NCBI GenBank assembly: GCA_002753095.1 | Contig: PDZU01000020.1 | Coordinates: 1 to 46,868 of the forward strand | Length of the DNA: 46,868 bases | Direction of reading: 5' to 3' | From: Magnetococcales bacterium | GTDB taxonomy: Bacteria > Pseudomonadota > Magnetococcia > Magnetococcales > Magnetaquicoccaceae | Shown here: positions 26,290-35,721 of the stretch, in pieces | How positions within the stretch are numbered: the first letter of the stretch is position 1 | Layout of the letters: each line of letters opens with the position of its first letter | Program-made: the position numbers and the translations under genes | Notes under the pieces: model-generated | Seen by the model: the letters and a program-made list of their open reading frames with translations, nothing else | The model's database searches: none | Told to the model about the DNA's origin: nothing

Positions 26290-27012
26290 GTGCGTACCCT
26301 TGCCATGGACACCTCCGCCGCTCAAGGCAGTATTGCCCTGCTTGATGGCGATCACCTGCTGGCCCAGCACACCTTTCAAGGCAGTACCGGGCATGCCGTG
26401 CTTTTGCCGCAACTGTGTCAACAACTTCTCGACGGCGCTGGCTGGCAACCGCAAGAGATACAACTGCTGGCCATCTGCAACGGACCCGGCGCCTTTGCCG
26501 GTTTGCGTATCGCCTTTGCCTTTGCCCAGGGATTTTCGTTGGCACACGCCATCCCCATCGTTGGCCTCTCCACCCTGGAGCTGTTGGCGGCACAATGTCC
26601 GCCAGAATCCGACTGGATCGGCGTCCTTGTCGATGCCCGCCGCAGCGAAATTTTCGCTGCCCTGTACCAACGGGACAACCAGCAACCACTTCTGCGATAT
26701 GGTCCCGGTGCCGCCTTGACGCCGCAAAACTGGCTTACCGCACTGCAGCATTGGCCCTGGCCCGATGGCGCCCACCTCACCTTGACCGGCAACGCCCTGC
26801 ACACCTATCCAGAGCTGTTGCACCACCCCTGGCCCCTGCCCTGCCAGAGCAGTGCGGCGCCATTGTGGTCGGTCGATCCTGCCCTCCTCGGTCGACTCGC
26901 CCAGCAAAAATGGCGGCAGTTGCCAGAACCCAAGACCCTTTTGACCACCCTGCTCGACTATCAGCGCCGCCCCGATGCCGAACCTCCCACCTCCCTCAAG
27001 CGTCCCTCCTGA
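26290..27012 (+). CDS. tsaB: TsaB, partner in tRNA threonylcarbamoyladenosine synthesis
   Basis: A 240-residue ASKHA-fold protein. Its N-terminus VRTLAMDTSAAQGSIALL carries the family DTS motif; GPGAFAGLRIAFAFAQGF is the typical TsaB core. TsaB binds TsaD and TsaE to modify A37 of ANN-decoding tRNAs. The GTG start at 26290 aligns with the conserved beta strand; the frame upstream runs through the kinase remnant and is not coding. The gene overlaps rimI by 38 nt, the common tsaB-rimI arrangement. Confidence 0.9.
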   Translation: MRTLAMDTSAAQGSIALLDGDHLLAQHTFQGSTGHAVLLPQLCQQLLDGAGWQPQEIQLLAICNGPGAFAGLRIAFAFAQGFSLAHAIPIVGLSTLELLAAQCPPESDWIGVLVDARRSEIFAALYQRDNQQPLLRYGPGAALTPQNWLTALQHWPWPDGAHLTLTGNALHTYPELLHHPWPLPCQSSAAPLWSVDPALLGRLAQQKWRQLPEPKTLLTTLLDYQRRPDAEPPTSLKRPS

Positions 27013-27475
27013 AACCATTCTCCTGCGCCCCATGGATGCGCAGGATCTGCCCTGGGTCGCCCATTGGGAGCGGATCCTGCAACCACAACCCTGGAACCTC
27101 GCGCAATTGCAGGAAGAGTTGCAGCAAACCGGCTGGTGCTGCATCGCCCATACCCAACACACCCAGGCCATCGGCTATGCCATCGCCCGCCGCCTGTATG
27201 ACGAACTGCATCTGCTCGCCCTCGGCACCTGTCACAACTGGCAGCGCCAAGGCGTGGCGCGCCAACTGCTGCACGGCCTGCTGCAACACGCCCGAAACAC
27301 CCCAACAGCCTCCCTCCTGCTCGAAGTGCGCGCCAGCAATCGGCCTGCCCTCACGCTGTACCAAGACATGGGATTTCAATTCCTCTATACTCGCAAAAGT
27401 TATTACACGCTGCCCAGTGGCAGCGAAGATGCTTTTGTCCTGCAACGGGAACTTTCCCACGCAACGCCAGTCTGA
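26975..27475 (+). CDS. rimI: RimI-type N-acetyltransferase
   Basis: A 166-residue GNAT-fold protein: ILLRPMDAQDLPWVAHWER at the start, CIAHTQHTQAIGYAI, DELHLLALGTCHNWQRQGVARQLL (acetyl-CoA loop QRQGVA), LEVRASNRPALTLYQDMGF and YYTLPSGSEDAFVLQREL. RimI acetylates the N-terminus of ribosomal protein S18. The start overlaps the tsaB 3' end; position and family agree with rimI. The N-terminal 10 residues are poorly conserved, so a slightly later start is possible. Confidence 0.88.
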   Translation: MPNLPPPSSVPPETILLRPMDAQDLPWVAHWERILQPQPWNLAQLQEELQQTGWCCIAHTQHTQAIGYAIARRLYDELHLLALGTCHNWQRQGVARQLLHGLLQHARNTPTASLLLEVRASNRPALTLYQDMGFQFLYTRKSYYTLPSGSEDAFVLQRELSHATPV

Positions 27476-27516
27476 GCTATCTTGTACTTCAACCTCTCAG
27501 AAAAGGAGCCTTACCC

Positions 27517-27975
27517 ATGCTGGTTAAAGAAGTCATGGTGTCCAACGTCCGCACCGTGCGCAAGGATGATACCATCCGCTCGGTGGCCGCGACGATCTGT
27601 ACCAACAAAATCAGTGGCATGCCCGTCGTCGATGACGATAACCGTCTGCTCGGCATCATCACCGAAAAAGACATTCTCAACGCCCTCCTGCCGAACTATT
27701 CCGACTTTCTTGATGATCCAGTGCGCGCGCGCGACTTTTTGGCCATGGAAAACTCCTACCAGGAGGTACTCTCCCGTACTGTCGCCAATCTGATGACCAA
27801 ACGGGTTTTTACCGTCTCCTCCGATGAACCGATCATGCAAGCCGCCTCCAAAATGGCTCTGCACCGTTTTCGCCGCATCCCGGTGGTCGAGGATCATGAC
27901 AAATTGGCCGGTATCGTCAGCCTCGGCGACATCCATAAAGCCATCTTCAAGCGTGAACTGGGCATCGCCGATTAA
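27517..27975 (+). CDS. Two-CBS-domain protein
   Basis: A 152-residue protein made almost wholly of two CBS motifs: VKEVMVSNVRTVRKDDTIRS to LLGIITEKDILNAL, and ANLMTKRVFTVSSDEPIMQA to LAGIVSLGDIHKAIF. Such pairs bind adenine nucleotides and regulate other proteins. AAAAGGAG lies upstream of ATG 27517. The target is not visible; neighbours handle nucleotides and translation quality control, which fits an energy-sensing role without proving it. Confidence 0.88.
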   Translation: MLVKEVMVSNVRTVRKDDTIRSVAATICTNKISGMPVVDDDNRLLGIITEKDILNALLPNYSDFLDDPVRARDFLAMENSYQEVLSRTVANLMTKRVFTVSSDEPIMQAASKMALHRFRRIPVVEDHDKLAGIVSLGDIHKAIFKRELGIAD

Positions 27976-28065
27976 TTTTCAATCGGTGAGAGCCTTCACG
28001 ATCCATTGCACGGCAAGACCAGCCTGTGGGGCATTGTGCTCTTTCAGGCGGTAAAGGAGAGGCTG

Positions 28066-28809
28066 ATGGATAAAATGGTCGTACTGGCCGGACCTTCCTG
28101 TGTTGGCAAAGGTCCACTGTTTACCGCCCTGCGTCGTTTTTACCCGGAACTGGCCAGTCGCTTGCGGCAGTTGGTTCTGTTCAACGACCGGGCACCTCGC
28201 CCCGGCGAGGAGGAAGGTATCCATTACTTCTTCCGTCCCAGGGGCGCCATCGAGGCCCTGCGCGATAAAGAGGGCTACGTAGTCGCCGATGTGCTGGGGG
28301 ATCTCCAGGCTTTGGAAGTCGCCCAAATAGAGCGCATTATCGCCAGCGGACGTATCCCTTTCTTTGAGGGCAGCCCTTTCGTCCCCGGCAAGTTGCGTGA
28401 AGTCGGATTGTTTGATCGTTTTCCCACCCTGTCCATTTTTCTCTCCCCTCTCTCCCGCGAAGAGATTCTCTACCTGAAAGACCCTGACCGGGCTGTAGAC
28501 CTTAACCGCTTCATCACCGATGTACAACGCCACAAATTACTGCACCGCACCCAACGTCAAAAGGGTTCTTTGTCGCTCAAGGATTTGGAAAATATAGAAA
28601 AACGCAGCAATAACGCCCTGTTAGAGATGCGTGCTGCCTGTCATTTCGACCATGTGATTCCATTGCATGACGGGGAGGGTCATGAAAACTGGGATGCATT
28701 CTACTATCCCATCGGCAGTGCGCGTAAGGCGTTGCTGGCCTTTGTCGCCCTATTGCAAGGGCAAGCCACAGCCGATGTGGAATATTGGGGGGAAGATGTC
28801 TTGCTGTAA
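28066..28809 (+). CDS. Guanylate-kinase-like P-loop protein, degenerate Walker A
   Basis: A 247-residue protein. The N-terminus MVVLAGPSCVGKGPLFTAL matches the guanylate kinase P-loop (normally GPSGAGKST) but has Gly16-Pro after Lys15 where Ser/Thr is expected. RAPRPGEEEGIHYFF corresponds to the kinase GMP-binding region (TTRxPRxGExxGxxYxF). The rest is longer and less alike than ordinary Gmk. ATG 28066 has AAGGAGAG 5 nt upstream. It may be a non-catalytic or altered-specificity relative; a housekeeping gmk is expected elsewhere. It precedes the CYTH gene by 20 nt and is probably co-transcribed with it. Confidence 0.65.
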   Translation: MDKMVVLAGPSCVGKGPLFTALRRFYPELASRLRQLVLFNDRAPRPGEEEGIHYFFRPRGAIEALRDKEGYVVADVLGDLQALEVAQIERIIASGRIPFFEGSPFVPGKLREVGLFDRFPTLSIFLSPLSREEILYLKDPDRAVDLNRFITDVQRHKLLHRTQRQKGSLSLKDLENIEKRSNNALLEMRAACHFDHVIPLHDGEGHENWDAFYYPIGSARKALLAFVALLQGQATADVEYWGEDVLL

Positions 28810-28829
28810 CTTTTGCTGTGGGGGGGAGT

Positions 28830-29327
28830 ATGGGGCAGGAGATTGAACGGCGTTTTCTGGTCGATCAGGCGCTTTGGGACCGTACCGGGCGCCTCCAGGC
28901 CCGTGCGGTGCGAGATATTCGGCAGGGTTTTCTGTCCACCGTCAAAGAGCGTGTGGTGCGGGTTCGGGTCTCCGGTGAGCAGGGGTTTTTGACCATCAAG
29001 GGTCTTACGCAGGGCTTCAGCAAGTTGGAATTTGAGTATGCCATCCCGCTTGTCGAGGCGCAGCAGTTGTTGGATGCGCTGTGTGAACCGCCGTTGATCG
29101 AAAAAATACGTTATCAGGTCGAGCATGATGGTCTGCTCTGGGAAGTGGATGAGTTTCGGGGTGCCAATGCAGGCCTGCTGCTGGCTGAGGTGGAGTTGGG
29201 TTCGGAAAGTGAAGAGATTCTATTGCCGGAATGGCTGGGGGAGGAGGTTTCCCACGATCCGCGCTATTTCAACTCCAGTTTAAGCCGCAAGCCGTATTGC
29301 CAGTGGCAACCTGTTCCAAAGATTTGA
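28830..29327 (+). CDS. CYTH-domain triphosphatase/phosphohydrolase
   Basis: A 165-residue protein. It begins MGQEIERRFLV, giving the ExExR metal/phosphate motif, and continues IRQGFLST, VRVRVSGEQGFLTIKG, KLEFEYAIP, IEKIRYQVEHDGLLWEVDEF and LLLAEVELGSESEEI, the alternating charged strands of the triphosphate tunnel family. Members hydrolyse inorganic triphosphate or nucleoside triphosphates. GGGGGGAG lies 3-9 nt upstream of ATG 28830. The last six codons and the stop lie inside repeat copy 3, so the C-terminal residues QPVPKI are supplied by the repeat. Confidence 0.87.
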   Translation: MGQEIERRFLVDQALWDRTGRLQARAVRDIRQGFLSTVKERVVRVRVSGEQGFLTIKGLTQGFSKLEFEYAIPLVEAQQLLDALCEPPLIEKIRYQVEHDGLLWEVDEFRGANAGLLLAEVELGSESEEILLPEWLGEEVSHDPRYFNSSLSRKPYCQWQPVPKI

Positions 29328-29430
29328 AATTTTTATAAATTTCTGCGGGGTCCAGGGGCGATCATCGCCCCTGGCGGGGTGCAGGGGCGGAGCCCTTGCT
29401 TGTAATGTGCGGCGTTTTCAAGAAGCAGAT
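29308..29430 (+). repeat. Structured dispersed repeat, copy 3 (shortened)
   Basis: Positions 29308-29374 match 30440-30506 with 3 differences in 67 nt. H1 is 29352-29374 (arms CCAGGGGCGAT/ATCGCCCCTGG). The element continues through a defective H2 (GCAGGGG, then CCCTTGC) and the left H3 arm TGTGCGGCG, then stops without the right arm. It overlaps the 3' end of the CYTH gene and lies before apaH. Confidence 0.8.
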
Positions 29431-29481
29431 GCACGCGCTTGCCCTGCCATGGTTGTTCAAAAATGTTCTAGGGGGGGAATA

Positions 29482-30366
29482 ATGGCCATTTATGCCATTG
29501 GAGATGTACACGGATGTTTAGGTGAACTGCAAGCGCTTTTACAAGAAATCCGCTTTGACCCAGAGCGGGATCGTCTGCGCTTTGTGGGCGATCTGGTCAA
29601 TCGGGGGCCGGATTCGGTCGGGGTGGTTCGTTTTGTGCGCAGCCTGGGCGAACGGGCGGTGGCGGTGATGGGCAACCATGAGGGGCGCATTTTGGCTGCT
29701 CTGGTTGGTTGGCCAGCGGATCGGGGCATTATGCCGTTGGTGGCACAGTTGCGGAGTGCTCCAGACAGTGCGGAATTGATTCAATGGTTGCGCAGTATGC
29801 CTTTGTTTCATTGTGACCGGGCGTTGGCCTTTGGCATGGTCCACGCGGGGTTGTCGCCCACCTGGAGTTTGAGCGATGTGCGTGCTCTGTCCAAGGAGAT
29901 CACGGCGGTGATGCAGAACGAGGAGCAGAGTCGGGAGTTTTTTCTCAACTGGGATGATACGGTGTTGGACAATCCGGAGGATGAGAGCGATCCCTTGTCG
30001 CGTCTGCGGCATGCCTATGCGGTGATGACGCGCATTCGTTTGTGTACCAAGTCTGGCCACCCTTTATGGCCGAACAATCCGTTGTTGGCTGGGGTGAGCA
30101 ACCCGTATGCCTTTGTGCCCACCGAGGAGAGCAAGGCGGCGGATTTTCCTTATCGGCCCTGGTTTGAGTTGCGTCCTGAGGCGGAACAGGCGCGGATTGT
30201 GTATGGCCATTGGGCGGCGGCTGGGATGACCATCAATCCCAAATCGTATGGCTTGGATTCGGGTTGTGTCTATGGCGGCAAGTTGACTGCGTTACAGTTG
30301 GATGATCCCGATCTGCCGGTTTTTCAGGTCTCCTGCCCGCAGTATGTTACGCCGGAAAGCGCCTGA
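29482..30366 (+). CDS. apaH: Diadenosine tetraphosphatase ApaH (symmetrical)
   Basis: A 294-residue calcineurin-like phosphoesterase: GDVHG at residues 7-11, GDLVNRGPDSVGVV, GNHEGRIL, HAGLSPTWSL and VYGHWAAAGMTI are the metal-binding and ApaH-specific motifs. It splits Ap4A into two ADP and also removes Np4 caps from RNA. A run of G (GGGGGG) sits 6-11 nt before ATG 29482; upstream residues of the open frame come from the repeat and are not used. It converges on purB, separated by repeat copy 4. Confidence 0.93.
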   Translation: MAIYAIGDVHGCLGELQALLQEIRFDPERDRLRFVGDLVNRGPDSVGVVRFVRSLGERAVAVMGNHEGRILAALVGWPADRGIMPLVAQLRSAPDSAELIQWLRSMPLFHCDRALAFGMVHAGLSPTWSLSDVRALSKEITAVMQNEEQSREFFLNWDDTVLDNPEDESDPLSRLRHAYAVMTRIRLCTKSGHPLWPNNPLLAGVSNPYAFVPTEESKAADFPYRPWFELRPEAEQARIVYGHWAAAGMTINPKSYGLDSGCVYGGKLTALQLDDPDLPVFQVSCPQYVTPESA

Positions 30367-30377
30367 TCTTCTAAACT

Positions 30378-30525
30378 GACACGGGGTCCAGGGGAGATTA
30401 TCTCCCCTGGCGGGTGCAGGGCAGCGCCCCATAAGCGTTAACCTGCTCCAAAGATTTGAAATCTTTAAAAATTTCTGCGGGGTCCAGGGGCGATCATCGC
30501 CCCTGGACCCCATGCAAGTTTAAAA
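30378..30525 (+). repeat. Structured dispersed repeat, copy 4 (two partial units)
   Basis: Two H1 hairpins sit between the convergent apaH and purB genes. H1a is 30388-30410 (arms CCAGGGGAGAT/ATCTCCCCTGG). H1b is part of a 33-nt perfect palindrome at 30479-30511 (arms of 16: GGGGTCCAGGGGCGAT and its complement). A further hairpin, AAAGATTT/AAATCTTT, lies at 30450-30466. The position suits a bidirectional terminator, although no T-run follows the stems directly. A 17-nt piece at 30426-30442 recurs inverted at 38936-38952. Confidence 0.8.
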
Positions 30526-30534
30526 GATTAATTT

Positions 30535-31923
<1,389 letters not shown>

Positions 31924-32002
31924 CTACAAAAAAGATATCCCCGTCAATGCCCAGCATCGACCTCACCCAATCGGGAAAAACACTCCCCCATGTCCAACGC
32001 GC

Positions 32003-34648
32003 CTACAAACCCCTTTTACTGCGATTGTCATGCTCTTCCAACATCTTCCAATGCACCACCGGAATCTGAATAATCTCCGGTCGGTTAAGACAATACAAAA
32101 CACTGTCGCAAAGGGCCGTCGCCAACCAACGATTGCAACGCTCCGGCGTCAAATAACTCTCCTCACCAAAAAATCCCGTGCTCTTGACCGTGTCAATCGC
32201 CCTGCCACCCACACCCGATAGCGCCACCTCACCCTGAACCACCAACCATAACTGCTCACCCGACGCCATCGGCAAAGAGTCACCCGCCGCCAACTCCACC
32301 CGATCCAACTGCTGCGCCAACTGCACCAAACGAAACGTGGTCTGCTCACCAAACAACAACGTGCGCCGTAAAAAATCCACCTTGTCCATCACCGCATTCA
32401 AATGGTCCAATAAACCATTGTGCTCCAAAAATGCCTTGAACAACCCCGCCGGAAAGCGAATCACCGAACAGTGCGATACCGCCCGATAGATCGCCTTGCT
32501 CGGTACTGCATCACTCAACAACTCCTGCGCCCCCATCAGAGAACCAAAAGGCATATGACTGTGTACCGCCAACTCGGCATCCAAATAAGAGACCGCACCC
32601 GTCAAAACCATCTCCACATACTCCGGCTTGCCACCATTGCCAGTACGATAAATAATCGTCCCAGCATTATAATTGATGGTCGGACTATTGAGAAGCATAT
32701 GGATCTGATCCACCTTGACCTGCGGAAACAACCGATTGATAAAACGATACGCCCGCTGCCGCAAATAATCCTGCTGCCCCTCAATCAATATGTCCAAAGC
32801 ACCAAAAAACGATTCCGAACCAATCTCCATCTCCTGCATGGTCAATTTGCGGCCAACATGCGCCAAAACCAACCGATCGGAAGGATCATCCCGAAAATCC
32901 TCCGCTACCCCATGCACCATTCCCCCACCAATATCCAACTTTTTCAACTCGGCAGGCAACAGATAGTCGGTACGTACCTTGTTGACCAACGCCTCCGGCA
33001 GATCCGCCGCCATGCGGCTCCATACCTCAAACGAAACCAAATCCGCCAAATGTGCATAGGTCCGATAACCATCCCCAGCCAACGCCCGAAAATAAAAAAT
33101 GGTCGCTTCCACCGGATGGGGCGAATGCAAAGGCTTCACCTCCAAACCATCACAATCGTTCCATTGATCCTCCACCAAATCATGCAACTCAAAAAATTCA
33201 CCAAATTTTTCCTCCGGCAAAGCGGTCAAAGCCGAAAACTTTTTGGCAATGGAAGCCCGTACCAACGGCGTGGCATAATATTTCAATCGATGCCCGGAAT
33301 GGATCAAAGAGGGCAGTCCACCAAAATGGTCATCATGGCCATGCGTCTGAAAGATACCCTCCACTTCGCTGACATCAATACCCAACGAGGTCAAAATCTG
33401 CAAAATGGTGGGACTGGTATCCACCAAATAAATGCGCCCCTGGAAGGTGACGATAGAACCCATGCTGGGCCGGTTGATATCCCAACCATCCCCCTCGCCA
33501 GTGTGCAACACCGCAAAATAGTGCTGCTGAATACGATGCCGCCCCAACGGATAACACGCCTCATAAAGCACAGTGGGTGGCAAATTCAGGTCAATATCGG
33601 TGGACTCATCCCGATAGTGAAAACGAAAACGGTTGAAACCAATGCGCTCTACCGCTACACCATTGCGAATGGGCAGCCGTTTGTCGGTCAACTCCAGGGT
33701 ATCGAGAAATTCATGCGGCGTGCGAATCTGCCCAAAGGCAAATTTGCGCTTGATCTTCATCAAAAGAGCCGCCTGCTCCTCCGAAGCCCCGGCAGCCCGC
33801 ATCTCCTCCTCGCTCACCAAACCATAGTTGCCACGATGAATATACTCCAACTGGGACCGCACCTGATCCGGTGAACCAATCAATAGCGGTTTGATGCCGG
33901 TGTTGTTGGGATGGTTGGGTAAAATCATCCCCTGCCGATACAGCATCTGCAACACCGGAAATTCCGACAAATTGGCAAAGCCCCCATTCTGCACCAGCAG
34001 ATCCGACAAAAGGATGGCGTTTGGCCCAGTTTCGAAGGTGACTCCATGACGCTGGGCCGTGCTGACCAATCCTTTACGCATCAAGTGCTTGATCACCTCG
34101 CCAGGACAACCGCACAAAATGTACAGTCCCGCCTCCGGCACCTGCAACCAAAAAACGCCCGGCGTCACCTGGATCACCAAGAGATTATTCATGGCGGAAC
34201 GCAACGCCTTCTCCGCCTCACACAAAGAGGAGGTGCGCTCTTCAACCAACTGTTCGATGTGACGGTTATGGCTGGCAAAAGCCAGATGGTTGCGCACCCG
34301 CATCAAAAGAATGGGCGGCGAAATGGGCTTGGTGAGAAAATCCACCGCACCCAGCTCCAACCCCCGCAATTCATTTTCCATTTTACGGTTGGCCGTGATA
34401 AATATCACCGGAATGGCCTTGGTGTCTGGATTCTCTTTCAGCAGTCGACAGGTTTCAAATCCATCCATCTCCGGCATTTGTACATCCAGCAAAATCAAAT
34501 CTGGAGGGCTCTCGGCGACAAGACGCAACGCCTCTGCCCCCGAAACAGCCTGCAGAACACGATAAGACTTCTGCAACCACTCACGGAGCAGTTGAATGTT
34601 GTCGTCGGCATCATCGACGATCAAAATGGAGGGGCGTTCTGCAGTCAT
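32003..34648 (-). CDS. Receiver / metallo-beta-lactamase / cyclic-nucleotide-domain fusion
   Basis: An 881-residue protein. The receiver (1 to about 125; VDDADDN, Asp55 in LILLDVQMPEMDG, Lys in FLTKPIS) leads through a helical segment to a long central region with a metallo-beta-lactamase fold. The metal motif HGHDDH is at 436-441, preceded by YLVDTSPTILQIL. Two cyclic-nucleotide-binding-like domains end the protein (about 665-775 and 780-870; SLMGAQELL and FFGEESYL are the phosphate-cassette-like segments, without an obvious conserved Arg). ATG 34648 gives the canonical receiver start; the frame continues upstream to 34735 in the promoter region. It may be a phosphorylation- and nucleotide-controlled hydrolase; the substrate is unknown. 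Confidence 0.8.
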   Translation of the reverse strand: MTAERPSILIVDDADDNIQLLREWLQKSYRVLQAVSGAEALRLVAESPPDLILLDVQMPEMDGFETCRLLKENPDTKAIPVIFITANRKMENELRGLELGAVDFLTKPISPPILLMRVRNHLAFASHNRHIEQLVEERTSSLCEAEKALRSAMNNLLVIQVTPGVFWLQVPEAGLYILCGCPGEVIKHLMRKGLVSTAQRHGVTFETGPNAILLSDLLVQNGGFANLSEFPVLQMLYRQGMILPNHPNNTGIKPLLIGSPDQVRSQLEYIHRGNYGLVSEEEMRAAGASEEQAALLMKIKRKFAFGQIRTPHEFLDTLELTDKRLPIRNGVAVERIGFNRFRFHYRDESTDIDLNLPPTVLYEACYPLGRHRIQQHYFAVLHTGEGDGWDINRPSMGSIVTFQGRIYLVDTSPTILQILTSLGIDVSEVEGIFQTHGHDDHFGGLPSLIHSGHRLKYYATPLVRASIAKKFSALTALPEEKFGEFFELHDLVEDQWNDCDGLEVKPLHSPHPVEATIFYFRALAGDGYRTYAHLADLVSFEVWSRMAADLPEALVNKVRTDYLLPAELKKLDIGGGMVHGVAEDFRDDPSDRLVLAHVGRKLTMQEMEIGSESFFGALDILIEGQQDYLRQRAYRFINRLFPQVKVDQIHMLLNSPTINYNAGTIIYRTGNGGKPEYVEMVLTGAVSYLDAELAVHSHMPFGSLMGAQELLSDAVPSKAIYRAVSHCSVIRFPAGLFKAFLEHNGLLDHLNAVMDKVDFLRRTLLFGEQTTFRLVQLAQQLDRVELAAGDSLPMASGEQLWLVVQGEVALSGVGGRAIDTVKSTGFFGEESYLTPERCNRWLATALCDSVLYCLNRPEIIQIPVVHWKMLEEHDNRSKRGL

Positions 34649-34749
34649 CGTACACCCTGAGCGCTGAAGGACGGGATTCGGTCGTCGAATCCTGGATGCA
34701 ACATAAATACCATGTTCAATGGCATTTTTACACAAAACAAGGAAAAAAA

Positions 34750-35430
34750 GTGTCTCTCTCGATTGTGATACCGGTACTTGACGAGGCGCAAGGCTTGGCG
34801 GATTTTTTAATGCGCTTGCAGGGACTACGCCAACAAGGAGTGGAAATCATTGTTGTGGATGGAGAAAGCCAGGACAACTCCGCCGCAATCGCCCGCCAGT
34901 GGGGCGCCCAGGTGTTGCGTTGTCCCGCCGGGCGCAGTCGGCAAATGAATGCCGGAGCCAACCAGGCCAATGGGGATATTCTCCTCTTTTTGCACGCAGA
35001 TAGCCAATTGCCAGACGATGCCATTGTCCTGTCGTTGCCGGAAAGGTTGCAGGCCAGGGGGTTGCAATGGGGATTTTTTGCCGTGCGCATCCACGGTCGC
35101 TCCCGCCTGCTGCCCGTGGTGGCTACCCTGATTTCATGGCGCTCCCGTCTGAGCCACGTTGCCACAGGCGATCAGGCAATCTTTATCCAACAGGCGCTTT
35201 TTGCCCAATTGGGCGGCTTCCCGGCACTGCCCCTGATGGAGGATGTGGCCCTGTGCAAACAACTGCGCCACCACTCCCCCCCCCTCGCCCTGCGGCAAAA
35301 GGTGACCACCTCCGGCAGAAGATGGGAAAAACATGGCATTTGGCAAACCATCTTTTTAATGTGGCGCCTGCGTTGGGCTTTTTGGCGCGGTACTCCAGCA
35401 ACAGAATTGGCAAAACGATATCACTATTAA
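34750..35430 (+). CDS. Family 2 glycosyltransferase, TIGR04283-like
   Basis: A 226-residue GT-A fold protein: LSIVIPVLDEAQGLADFL, EIIVVDGESQDNSAAIA, CPAGRSRQMNAGANQANGDILLFLHADSQLP (DXD-like HAD), and GGFPALPLMEDVALCKQLR. This pattern belongs to the small glycosyltransferases labelled TIGR04283, which are often encoded beside TIGR04282 proteins and linked to arsenosugar synthesis. GTG 34750 is preferred, with AAGG 7 nt upstream; an ATG at 34696 in the same frame lacks a ribosome site. It is divergent from the receiver fusion gene. Confidence 0.8.
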   Translation: MSLSIVIPVLDEAQGLADFLMRLQGLRQQGVEIIVVDGESQDNSAAIARQWGAQVLRCPAGRSRQMNAGANQANGDILLFLHADSQLPDDAIVLSLPERLQARGLQWGFFAVRIHGRSRLLPVVATLISWRSRLSHVATGDQAIFIQQALFAQLGGFPALPLMEDVALCKQLRHHSPPLALRQKVTTSGRRWEKHGIWQTIFLMWRLRWAFWRGTPATELAKRYHY

Positions 35431-35721
35431 CGAAAGGTAAATTTATGGAGTGCCTCGGCGGATTTTTTCTTCCCCTTTTATCTGATTTGCCTTAAGAATA
35501 GTCCAGTTCCATGAGTACGCCGCAGCAGAGTCTGTCACAGCTTGGAGAGTATTGCCGATATTTTTAGGCGTTATATTTGTGAGTAGAAATAGTAAATAAA
35601 TTTCAGCGCAAAATACGCAGCCAAGGCAAATTACACATTCTGTCACACACTCTATTAAGCGTGTTAAGAGTGGGCTTGCGTTTCTGGTAGGTCGTACCAT
35701 CCCTTGCATGAGGTGTCATCT
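35431..35721. other. AT-rich leader upstream of pntA
   Basis: These 291 nt are much richer in A/T than the neighbouring genes and no coding frame is convincing. They probably carry the pntAB promoter; T-rich blocks near 35564-35610 are the best location, but I could not pick a reliable -35/-10 pair. A GAGG ribosome site at about 35710-35713 serves pntA. Confidence 0.4.

Noticed and set aside
34696..34749. Longer start for the TIGR04283-like glycosyltransferase
   Set aside because: There is no ribosome site at the ATG, the added 18 residues are not seen in the family core, and GTG 34750 has AAGG upstream.
35650..35670. Apparent inverted repeat before pntA
   Set aside because: Only four base pairs match (CTCT with AGAG); too weak to be called an operator.
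35704..35721. TTG start six codons upstream for pntA
   Set aside because: The ATG at 35722 is preceded by GAGG at suitable distance and matches the usual MKIGIPRE start.
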